From Salvelinus alpinus (Eukaryota > Chordata > Actinopteri > Salmoniformes > Salmonidae), in contig NC_092091.1 in assembly GCF_045679555.1 (NCBI RefSeq), positions 13,231,918-13,295,917 of the forward strand: 64,000 bases of DNA, read 5' to 3'. Below the pieces are notes generated by a model that made no database searches, was not told the DNA's origin, and saw nothing but the letters and a program-made list of their open reading frames with translations. This document shows, one piece after another, positions 35,401-47,400 of this stretch. The translations under genes were made by a program, and so were the position numbers. The first letter of the stretch is position 1, and each line of letters starts with the position of its first letter.

Positions 35401-38400
35401 TAAATATTACTCTCCCATTATATGCAGTATACTTGTTTACATAAAGAATTGCATCATTATTGGACGGATCAAACCACATGACATTAATGTCAACCGATCC
35501 AACAAAAAATGGAATCTATAGCATACCTTCAATGTAATATCCACCATTATAGAGTAGCAAGTGCAACATAACCCAGACCAAAAACTAGAATCTATTAGCA
35601 TGCCTTCAATGTAATATCCACCATTATAGAGTAGCAAGTGCAACATAACCCAGGCAGGTCCATCTCTCCAGCCCTCACTAAAACATAAAGGGTGGGTTTC
35701 CCAGACACCAATGAAACCTAGTCCGGGACTAAAAACAAGCATAAAGTGGCAATATGTAACTTTTTGGGCACCTGACCAAATTAACATAGAAATGTGAGTT
35801 ATAGGTCTGTCATTCTACTTGAAAGCAAGTCTAAGAAGCAGTAGATATGTTCTATGTGCGCTATTTCTATGCTTCCCGTTCTTAAATGATTTTACTTTCG
35901 GTTTTGTTCACCAGCTTCAAACAGCTGAAACAAAAATGGAAAATATATTTCTCAGCGGTTTAGATGGTACAATGACTCTCTACACTATACTTGCTTATTT
36001 TGTCACTTAAACTGAAATTAGGCGAACTATTAGAGTTTTAGCAACCAGGAAACGGCTGAGCGATTTCTCCATAGTGCAACTTTAATAGAGAAACTCAATT
36101 TAAAATGCTGTCTAGGTTAGGCTTGATCCGTGTCTGGGAAACCACCCCAACATGCTGTTTAGTCCAGGATTAGGCTTGATCCGTGTCTGGGAAACCACCC
36201 CAACATGCTGTTTAGTCCAGGATTAGGCTTGATCTGTGTCTGGAAAACCACCCCAACATGCGGTTTAGTCCAGGATTAGGCTTGATCTGTGTCTGGGATA
36301 CCACCCCAACATGCTGTTTAGTCCAGGATTAGGCTTGATCTGTGTCTGGGAAACCACCCCAACATGCTGTTTAGTCCAGGATTAGGCTTGATCCGTGTCT
36401 GGGAAACCACCCCAACATGCTGTTTAGTCCAGGATTAGGCTTGATCCGTGTCTGGGAAACCACCCCAACATGCTGTTTAGTCCAGGATTAGGCTTGATCT
36501 GTGTCTGGGAAACCACCCCAACATGCGGTTTAGTCCAGGATTAGGCTTGATCTGTGTCTGGGAAACCACCCCAACATGCGGTTTAGTCCAGGATTAGGCT
36601 TGATCTGTGTCTGGGAAACCACCCCAACATGCGGTTTAGTCCAGGATTAGGCTTGATCTGTGTCTGGGATACCACCCCAACATGCGGTTTAGTCCAGGAT
36701 TAGGCTTGATCTGTGTCTGGGAAAGCACCCCAACATGCTGTTTAGTCCGGGATTAGGCTTGATCCGTGTCTGGGAAACCACCCCAACATGTAGACAACTT
36801 AAATAAGTATGCTGAACTCTCAAAGAGATTTCCTTTTGGTATGGCAGAGTTTCTACTAGTAAAGTATGTAATGTGTTTTTGAGCAGCAACAGTTGGTAGA
36901 AACACAGGAGGAAGGGAAGCAGAGAGCCCAGAGGAGAGAGAAGGAGGCGCAGGAGCTGAGACAGGCTGTAGATGCCATTAAGGTGAGTTTAAATCAAGGT
37001 TCAAATGATGTGGGTGTCAATGGTTCTGGGGCTCTGGGTTTGGGGAGCCAAGAGGAACAGGGGGTTTACAGTCCTGGTGAGAGCTGTGTTTTTCTGTCTT
37101 AACAGGAGTCTTCATGGGTAGCCGTGGATGACTTTGAGAGAATGTGTACCATGCACGTCCTTTCATATATCCGCTCCATTGAGAGAAAGCGTTCTGAGGT
37201 GAAGGAGCAGATCAAGGCCCAGGAGACGGCTGGAGTGAGTCAGGCTGAAGGACTTCTGAAGCAACTGGAGCAGGAGGTTTCTGAGTTAAAGAGGAGAGAT
37301 TCTGAGCTGGAGCAGCTGTCACACACAGAGGATCACATCCATTTCCTCCAGGTAACGTTACTCTCTGTCTTAGACAATGTTGTCAGTGAATTCTGTTTGA
37401 GCTCCAGAAGTCCTTGACTCAATTCATTCTGAATTTATTTTCAGAGTATCGATTCTCTCTGTGACCCTCCTGGACCAAAGGCATTACCTAGCAGTTTGGA
37501 AGCAGTGAAGAAATTTGTCTCTGAACAGAAAGAGCGAATGGAAAATACATGCAAGGAGGAAACCGACAAGATCTTGAGTTGTCTCGAAAAAAAAATGTGT
37601 ATGGCTAGTAGAATCTTATCTACATTGAACCAAAATATAAACGCAACATGTCAAGTGTTGGTCCCATGTTTCATGAGCTAAAATAAAAGATCCCAGAAAT
37701 GTTCCATCAAAAATAGATCATTTATCTCAAATGTTGTGAAAAACTTTGTTTACATCCCTGTTAGTGAGCATTTCTCCTTTTCCAAGATAATCCATCCAAC
37801 TGACAGGTGTGGCATATCAAGAAGCTGATTAAACAGCATGATCATTACACAGGTGCACCTTGTGCTGGGGACAATAAAAGGCCACTCTAAAATGTGCAGT
37901 TTTCTCACACAACACCATGCCACAGATGTCTCAAGTTTTGAGGGACTGTAATTGGCATATTGACTGCAGGAATGTCCACCAGAGCTGTTGCCAGAGAATT
38001 GAATGTTAATTTCTCTACCATAAGCTACCTCCAACAGCGTTTTAGAGAATTTGGCAGTACATCCAACCAGCCTCACAACCACATGTATGGTGTTGTGTGG
38101 CCAAGCGGTTTGCTGATGTCAATGTTGTGAACAGAGTGCCCCATGGTGGCGGTGGTGTTATGGTATGGGCAGGCATAAACTACGGACAATGAACACAATT
38201 GCATTTTATCGATGGCAATTTGAATGCACAGAAATACTGTGTCTGTGAACAACATATGCATTATCTCTGTAATTCCCAGTCATGTGAAATACATAGAATA
38301 GGGCCTAATGAATTTATTTCAATATATTTAGGTTCAGTATAATTTATACATATGTTATGTCAAGTGAAAAAAATCATAAAATCATTATTAAGGTGGTTGA

Positions 38401-41400
38401 ATTGCAGTGAGAAGTAATACATAATGATTGAACTTTCTCTTGGTACGTTTCTGGTTAAAGTAATAAGAGTTTTGTAATTCTAAGGTAAAAGTTTTGTGAA
38501 TGACTCTAACTCTATCTGTCTTCACAGTGACACATCCATCTTCACCACCTGTGCAAGAGTACAGCACGAGAAGTGGATTTTTAAAAAGTGAGTAATAATT
38601 ATTTTTGCCTCTGGCGCTCTTCTTCGGTATAATGGTGTTCGCAACAATTATATGTGCATTCCGCCACCTACTGTGCGGCTGGATAATAAAGCTCCCAAAA
38701 AATTAAATATTGAGGGACACACCCACTCATTCAAGGGTTTTTCTTTAATTCATGAGGTAGTCACCTGTAATGCATTTTATTTAACACGTGTGCCTTGTTA
38801 AATGTTAATTTGTGGAATTTATTAATGCGTTTGAGCCAATCAGTTGTGTTGTGACAATGTAGGGGTGGTATACAGAAGATAGCCCTATTTGGTAAAAGAC
38901 CAAATCCATATTATGGCAAGAACAGCTCATATAAGCAAAGAGAAACGACAGTCCATCATTACCTTAAGACATGAAGGTCAGTCAATCAAGTGCAGTCAAA
39001 AAAAACAAACGCTATGATGAAACTGGCTCTCATGAGGACCGCCCCAGGAAAGGAAGACCCAGAGTTACCTCTGCTGCAGAGGATACGTTCATTAGAGTTA
39101 CCAGCCTCAGAAATTGCAGCCCAAATAAATGCTTCAGAGTTCAAGTAACAGACACATCTCAACATCAACTGTGATGAATCGGTTCCGACCTAGAATATGT
39201 GGACAACTATAAATACCTAGGTGTCTGGTTAGACTAACTTCCCTTGCAGACTCATATTAAACATCTCCAATCCAAAATCAAATCTAGAATCGGCTTTATA
39301 TTTCGCAACAAAGCCTCCTTCATTCACGCTGCCAAACTTACCCTAGTAAAACTGACTATCCTTCCGATCCTCGACTTTGGCGATGTCTTCTAAAAAATAG
39401 CTTCCAATACTCTACTCAGCAAACTGGATGCAGTCTATCACAGTGCCATCCGTTTTGTTACCAAATCACCTTATACCACCCACCACTGCGACCTGTATGC
39501 TCTAGTCGGCTGGCCCTCGCTACATATTCGTCGCTAGACCAACTGGCTCCAGGTCATCTATAAGTCTATGCTAGGTAAAGCTCCACCTTATCTCAGTTCA
39601 CTGGTCATGATAACACCCACCCGTAGCACACGTTCCAGCAGGTATATCTCACTGATCATCCCCAAAGCCAACACCTCATTTGGCCGCCTTTCCTTCCAGT
39701 TCTCTGATGCCAGTGACTGGAGCGAATTGCAAAAATCGCTGAAGTTGGAGACTTATATTTCCCTCACCTACTTTAAACATCAGCTATCTGAGCAGCTAAC
39801 CGATCGCTGCAGCTGTACATAGTCCATCTGTAAATTGCCCACCCAATCTACCTACCTCATCCCCATACTACAACTACAACATTTTCAGACAAGATAGAAC
39901 GACCAAAGGGGGCGGTGTTGCAATCTACTGCAGAGATAGCCTGCAGAGTTCCGTCCTACTATCCAGGTCTGTACCCAAACAATTTGAACTTCTAATTTTA
40001 AAAATCCACCTCTCTAAACACAAGTCTCTCACCGTTGCCGCCTGCTATAGACCACCCTCTTCCCCCAGCTGTGCTCTGGACACCATATGTGAACTGATTG
40101 CCACCCATCTATCTTCAGAGCTCGTGCTGTTAGGTGACCTAAACTGGGACATGCTTAACACCCCAGCCATCCTACAATCTAAGCTTGATGCCCTCAATCT
40201 CACACAAATTATCAATGAACCTACCAGGTACCACCGCAAAGCCGTAAACACGGGCACCCTCATAGATATCATCCTAACCAACTTGTCCTCTAAATACACC
40301 TCTGCTGTTTTCAACCAAGATCTCAGTGATCACTGCCTCATTGCCTGCATCCGTAATGGGTCAGCGATCAAACGACCTCCACTCATCACTGTCAAACGCT
40401 CCCTGAAACACTTCAGCGAGCAGGCCTTTCTAATCGACCTGGCCCGGGTATCCTGGAAGGATATTGACCTCATCCCATCAGTAGAGGATGCCTGTCTATT
40501 TTTTTTGAATGCCTTCCTCACCATCTTAAATAAGCATGCCCCATTCAAGAAATTTAGAACCAGGAACAGATATAGCCCTTGGTTCTCTCCAGACCTGACT
40601 ACCCTTAACCAACACAAAAACATCCTATGGCGTTCTGCATTAGCATCGAACAGCCCCCGTGATATGCAACTTTTCAGGGAAGTTAGAAACCAATATACAC
40701 AGGCAGTTAGAAAAGCCAAGGCTAGCTTTTTCAAGCAGAAATTTGCTTCCTGCAACACAAACTCAAAAAAGTTCTAGGACACTGTAAAGTCCATGGAGAA
40801 TAAGAACACCTCCTCCCAGCTGCCCACTGCACTGAGGATAGGAAACTCTGTCACCACCGATAAATCCACTATAATTGAGAATTTCAATAAGCATTTTTCT
40901 ACGGCTGGCCATGCTTTCCACCTGGCTACCCCTACCCCGGTCAACAGCACTGCACCCCCCACAGCAACTCGCCCAAGCCTTCCCCATTTCTCCTTCTCCC
41001 AAATCCAGTCAGCTGATGTTCTGAAAGAGTTGCAAAATCTGGACCCATACAAATCAGCCGGGCTAGACAATCTGGACCCTTTCTTTCTAAAAGTATCTGC
41101 CGAAATTGTTGCAACCGCTATTACTAGCCTGTTCAAACTCTCTTTCGTGTCGTCTGAGATTCCCAAAGATTGGAAAGCAGCTGCCGTCATCCCCCTCTTC
41201 AAAGGGAGGGACACTCTTGACCCAAACTGCTACAGACCTATATCTATCCTACCCTGCCTTTCTAAGGTCTTCGAAAGCCAAGTCAACAAACAGATTACCG
41301 ACCATTTCGAATCCCACCACACCTTCTCCGCTATGCAATCTGGTTTCAGAGCTGGTCATGGGTGCACCTTAGCCACGCTCAAGGTCCTAAATGATATCTT

Positions 41401-44400
41401 AACCGCCATCGATAAGAAACAATACTGTGCAGCCGTATTCATTGACCTGGCCAAGGCTTTCGACTCTGTCAATCACCACACCCTCATCGGCAGACTCGAT
41501 AGCCTTGGTTCCTCAAACGATTGCCTCGCCTGGTTCACCAACTACTTCTCTGATAGAGTTCAGTGTGTCAAATCGGAGGGCCTGTTGTCCAGGCCTCTGG
41601 CAGTCTCTATGGGGGTGCCACAGGGTTCAATTCTTGGGCCGACTCTCTTCTCTGTATACATCAATGATGTCGCTCTTGCTGCTGGTGAGTCTCTGATCCA
41701 CCTCTATGCAGACGACACCATTCTGTATACTTCTGGCCCTTCTTTGGACACTGTGTTAACAACCCTCCAGACGAGCTTCAAAGCCATACAACTCTCCTTC
41801 CGTGGCCTCCAACTGCTCTTAAATACAAGTAAAACTAAATGCATGCTCTTCAACCGATCGCTGCCTGCACCTGTCCGCTGGACGGTTCTGACTTAGAATA
41901 TGTGGACAACTACAAATACCTAGGTGTCTGGTTAGACTGTAAACTCTCCTTCCAGAATCACATCAAACATCTCCAATACAAAGTTAAATCTAGAATTGGC
42001 TTCCTATTTCGCAACAAAGCATCCTTCACTCATGCTGCCAAACATACCCTCGTAAAACTGACCATCCTACCGATCCTTGACTTCGGCGATGTCATTTACA
42101 AAATAGCCTCCAATACCCTACTCAATAAATTGGATGCAGTCTATCACAGTGCCATCCGTTTTGTCACCAAAGCCCCATATACTACCCACCACTGCGACCT
42201 GTACGCTCTCGTTGGCTGGCCCTCACTTCATACTCGTCGCAAAACCCACTGGCTCCAGGTCATCTACAAGACCCTGCTAGGTAAAATCCCCCCTTATCTC
42301 AGCTCACTGGTCACCATAGCAGCACCCACCTGTAGCACGTGCTCCAGCAGGTATTTATCTCTGGTCACCCCCAAAACCAATTCCTCCTTTGGCCGCCTCT
42401 CCTTCCAGTTCTCTGCTGCCAATGACTGGAACGAACTACAAAAATCTCTGAAACTGGAAACACTTATCTCCCTCACTAGCTTTAAGCACCAGCTGTCAGA
42501 GCAGCTCACAGATTACTGCACCTGTACATAGCCCATCTATAATTTAGCCCAAACAACTACCTCTTCCCTTACTGTATTTATTTATTTAGCTCTTTTGCAC
42601 CCCATTATTTCTATTTCTACTTTGCACATTCTTCCACTGCAAATCATTTACATTTTTTACATTTAAGTCATTTAGCAGACGCTCTTATCCAGAGCGACTT
42701 ACAAATTGGTGCATTCACCTAATGACATCCAGTGGAACAGCCACTTTACAATAGTGCATCTAAATCTTTTAAGGGGGGGGGGGGGGGGGGGCAGAGGGAT
42801 TGCTTTATCCTAGGTATTCCTTGAAGAGGTGGGGTTTCAGGTGTCTCCGGAAGGTGGTGATTGACTCCGCTGTCCTGGCGTCGTGAGGGAGTTTGTTCCA
42901 CCATTGGGGTGCCAGAGCAGCGAACAGTTTTGACTGGGCTGAGCGGGAACTGTACTTCCTCAGTGGTAGGGAGGCGAGCAGGCCAGAGGTGGATGAACGC
43001 AGAGCCCTTGTTTGGGTGTAGGGCCTGATCAGAGCCTGAAGGTACTGAGGTGCCGTTCCCCTCACAGCTCCGTAGGCAAGCACCATGGTCTTGTAGCGGA
43101 TGCGAGCTTCAACTGGAAGCCAGTGGAGAGAGCGGAGGAGCGGGGTGACGTGAGAGAACTTGGGAAGGTTGAACACCAGACGGGCTGCGGCGTTCTGGAT
43201 GAGTTGTAGGGGTTTGATGGCACAGGCAGGGAGCCCAGCCAACAGCGAGTTGCAGTAATCCAGACGGGAGATGACAAGTGCCTGGATTAGGACCTGCGCC
43301 GCTTCCTGTGTGAGGCAGGGTCGTACTCTGCGGATGTTGTAGAGCATGAACCTACAGGAACGGGCCACCGCCTTGATGTTAGTTGAGAACGACAGGGTGT
43401 TGTCCAGGATCACGCCAAGGTTCTTAGCGCTCTGGGAGGAGGACACAATGGAGTTGTCAACCGTGATGGCGAGATCATGGAACGGGCAGTCCTTCCCCGG
43501 GAGGAAGAGCAGCTCCGTCTTGCCGAGGTTCAGCTTGAGGTGGTGATCCGTCATCCACACTGATATGTCTGCCAGACATGCAGAGATGCGATTCGCCACC
43601 TGGTCATCAGAAGGGGGAAAGGAGAAGATTAATTGTGTGTCGTCTGCATAGCAGTGATAGGAGAGACCATGTGAGGTTATGACAGAGCCAAGTGACTTGG
43701 TGTATAGCGAGAATAGGAGAGGGCCTAGAACAGAGCCCTGGGGGACACCAGTGGTGAGAGCGCGTGGTGAGGAGACAGATTCTCGCCACGCCACCTGGTA
43801 GGAGCGACCTGTCAGGTAGGACGCAATCCAAGCGTGGGCCGCGCCGGAGATGCCCAACTCGGAGAGGGTGGAGAGGAGGATCTGATGGTTCACAGTATCG
43901 AAGGCAGCCGATAGGTCTAGAAGGATGAGAGCAGAGGAGAGAGAGTTAGCTTTAGCAGTGCGGAGCGCCTCCGTGATACAGAGAAGAGCAGTCTCAGTTG
44001 AGTGACTAGTCTTGAAACCTGACTGATTTGGATCAAGAAGGTCATTCTGAGAGAGATAGCAGGAGAGCTGGCCAAGGACGGCACGTTCAAGAGTTTTGGA
44101 GAGAAAAGAAAGAAGGGATACTGGTCTGTAGTTGTTGACGTCGGAGGGATCGAGTGTAGGTTTTTTCAGAAGGGGTGCAACTCTCGCTCTCTTGAAGACG
44201 GAAGGGACGTAGCCAGCGGTCAAGGATGAGTTGATGAGCGAGGTGAGGTAAGGGAGAAGGTCTCCGGAAATGGTCTGGAGAAGAGAGGAGGGGATAGGGT
44301 CAAGCGGGCAGGTTGTTGGGCGGCCGGCCGTCACAAGACGCGAGATTTCATCTGGAGAGAGAGGGGAGAAAGAGGTCAAAGCACAGGGTAGGGCAGTGTG

Positions 44401-47400
44401 AGCAGAACCAGCGGTGTCGTTTGACTTAGCAAACGAGGATCGGATGTCGTCGACCTTCTTTTCAAAATGGTTGACGAAGTCGTCTGCAGAGAGGGAGGAG
44501 GGGGGGGGGGGGAGGAGGATTCAGGAGGGAGGAGAAGGTGGCAAAGAGCTTCCTAGGGTTAGAGGCAGATGCTTGGAATTTAGAGTGGTAGAAAGTGGCT
44601 TTAGCAGCAGAGACAGAAGAGGAAAATGTAGAGAGGAGGGAGTGAAAGGATGCCAGGTCCGCAGGGAGGCGAGTTTTCCTCCATTTCCGCTCGGCTGCCC
44701 GGAGCCCTGTTCTGTGAGCTCGCAATGAGTCGTCGAGCCACGGAGCGGGAGGGGAGGACCGAGCCGGCCTGGAGGATAGGGGACATAGAGAGTCAAAGGA
44801 TGCAGAAAGGGAGGAGAGGAGGGTTGAGGAGGCAGAATCAGGAGATAGGTTGGAGAAGGTTTGGGCAGAGGGAAGAGATGATAGGATGGAAGAGGAGAGA
44901 GTAGCGGGGGAGAGAGAGCGAAGGTTGGGACGGCGCGATACCATCCGAGTAGGGGCAGTGTGGGAAGTGTTGGATGAGAGCGAGAGGGAAAAGGATACAA
45001 GGTAGTGGTCGGAGACTTGGAGGGGAGTTGCAATGAGGTTAGTGGAAGAACAGCATCTAGTAAAGATGAGGTCAAGCGTATTGCCTGCCTTGTGAGTAGG
45101 GGGGGAAGGTGAGAGGGTGAGGTCAAAAGAGGAGAGGAGTGGAAAGAAGGAGGCAGAGAGGAATGAGTCAAAGGTAGACATGGGGAGGTTAAAGTCACCC
45201 AGAACTGTGAGAGGTGAGCCGTCCTCAGGAAAGGAGCTTATCAAGGCATCAAGCTCATTGATGAACTCTCCAAGGGAACCTGGAGGGCGATAAATGATAA
45301 GGATGTTAAGCTTGAAAGGGCTGGTAACTGTGACAGCATGGAATTCAAAGGAGGCGATAGACAGATGGGTAAGGGGAGACTATCTACCATTCCAGTGTTT
45401 TACTTGCTTTATTGTATTTACATCGCCACCATGGCCTTTTTTTGCCTTTACCTCCCTTATCTCACCTCATTTGCTCACATTGTATATAGACTTATTTTTG
45501 TACTTTATTATTGACTGTATGTTTGTTTTACTCCATGTGTAACTCTGTGTTGTTGTATGTGTCGAACTGCTTTGCTTTCTCTTGGCCAGGTCGCAATTGT
45601 AAATGAGAACTTGTTCTCAACTTCCCTACCTGTTTAAATAAGGTGAAATAAAATAAATCAATAAAAGTCCAAATTTGAGATATTTGGTTCCAACCGCCAT
45701 GTCTTTGTGAGACGCAGAGTAGGTGAACAGATTATCTCCGCATGTGTGGTTCCCACAGTGAAGGATGGAGGAGGAGGTGTGATGGTGCTTTGCTGGTGAC
45801 ACTGTCAGTGATTTATTTCGAATTCAAGGCATACTTAACCAGCATGGCTACCACAGCATTCTGCAGCGATACGCCATCCCATCTAGTTTGCGCTTAGTGG
45901 GACTATCATTTGTCTTCAACAGGACAATGACCCAGCACACCTCCAGGCTGTGTAAGGGCTATTTAAGCTTTTAACTGATGTATAACACTTGTATTTTCAT
46001 GAATGCTTAATATTACGAATGTTGCATTTTTGAATTTCGCGCTCTGCAATTTCACCGGATGTTGGCCAGATGGGACGCTAGCATGCCATTGATCAGCAAG
46101 AAGTTTTAACCAAGCAGGAGAGTGATGGAGTGCTGCATCAGATGACCTGGCCTCCACAATCCCCCGACCTCAACCCAATTGAGATGGTTTGGGATGAGTT
46201 GGACCGCAGAGTGAAGGAAAAGCAGCCAACAAGTGCTCAGCATATGTGGGAACTCCTTGGAAAAGCATTCCAGGTGAAGCTGGTTGAGAGAAAGCCAAGC
46301 GTGTACAAAGCTGTCATCATGGCAAAGGGTGGCTATTTTGAAGAATATCAAATATATTTTGATTTGTTAACACTTTTTTGGTTACTACATGATTCCATAT
46401 GTGTTATTTCATAGTTTTGATGTGTTCACTATTATTCTACAATGTAGAAAATAGTAAAAATAAAGAAAAACCCTTGAATGAGTAGGTGTGTCCAAACCTT
46501 TGACTGGTACTTAATATATATACAAACTATCAATAACGAAAATGCAATTAAACTAAATCAGCATGCTTTTCTAACAACATTCTAATCAGGTCCCTACACA
46601 GGCTCAGAAGGACATTTCCTGGCGACAGTACTCCTTACAGTGCTTATGCCGTGAAGTCTTGGAGGCCCCAAAAAACTTCTCGGCTTCAGATATAATGATG
46701 TCCAGCTTCTTGGACACTTATGCAATACAATTAATAACTGTGGCTATAAATGCTACAAAATCCAATACGTGTATCAAGATCACTTGACTGACGTATAACA
46801 TTTGCAACTGGTTCAGCACTGTGGCCTCTTTTTATCCTCTATGGGATTGGTATCGTCGCTAACGCGGTTGAGCTAACGTGAGCTAATGTGATTAGCATGA
46901 CATTGTAAGTAACAAGAACATTTCAAGAACATAGAACATAGACATGAACAAGAACATAGACATGTCTTATATGGGCAGAACGCTTACATTCTTGTTAATC
47001 TAACTGCGCTGTCCAATTTACAGTAGCTATTACAGTGAAATAATACCATGCTATTGTTTGAGGAGAGTGCACAAGTATGTAATTGCAATTGTATCAATAA
47101 AGCAATTAGGCACATTTGGGAAGACTTGATACAACATTTTGAACAGTAATGCAATGGTTCATTGGATCAGTCTAAAGCGTTGCACATACACTGCTGCCAT
47201 CTAGTGGCCAAAATCTAAATTGTGCCTAGATTGCAATAATACATGGTGGCCTTTCTCTTAAATTTCAAAGATGATGAAAAAAACACACAATTTTTTTTTT
47301 TTTCATTGTATTATCTTTTACCAGATCTAATGTGATATTCGCCTACATTACTTTCACATTTCCACAAACTTCAAAGTGTTTCTTTTCAAATGGTATCAAG

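Larger units (their letters stand above)
42646..45371 (-). mobile_element. L2-like LINE inserted in the RSg-1-like LINE
   Basis: Minus-strand LINE: endonuclease C-terminal part 45244-44462, RT 44379-42805, then a 3' UTR with a 19-G run (42773-42791 on the plus strand). The tail, read on the minus strand, is GTCGCTCTGGATAAGAGCGT then CTGCTAAATGACTTAAATGT, the common L2-type tail. Truncated at the 5' end. Confidence 0.88.
39876..45662 (+). mobile_element. RSg-1-like LINE, split by another LINE
   Basis: Coding part 39876-42645 and 3' UTR 45372-45662. The order is endonuclease C-terminal half then reverse transcriptase. The 3' end (AATTGTAAATGAGAACTTGT, then TTAAATAAGGTGAAATAAA) resembles the tail of the SINE at 55787. 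Sharing of 3' tails between RSg-1 and HpaI-type SINEs is known in salmonids. Truncated at the 5' end. Confidence 0.85.
38703..46510 (+). mobile_element. Tc1-like element split by LINEs
   Basis: Left part 38703-39178 starts near GGACACACCCACTCATTCAA; right part 45663-46510 ends with CTTGAATGAGTAGGTGTGTC, the inverse. Transposase pieces in the left part (38908-39173) and right part ([20 protein letters not shown] at 46139) belong together. The 6.5 kb between them is LINE sequence. A 130-bp piece of element D family interrupts the right part at about 45961-46090. Confidence 0.85.

Noticed and set aside
44521-45198. 225-codon Pro/Ser/Leu-rich minus-strand frame
   Set aside because: Shadow of the LINE endonuclease in another frame; the endonuclease motifs are in the overlapping frame.
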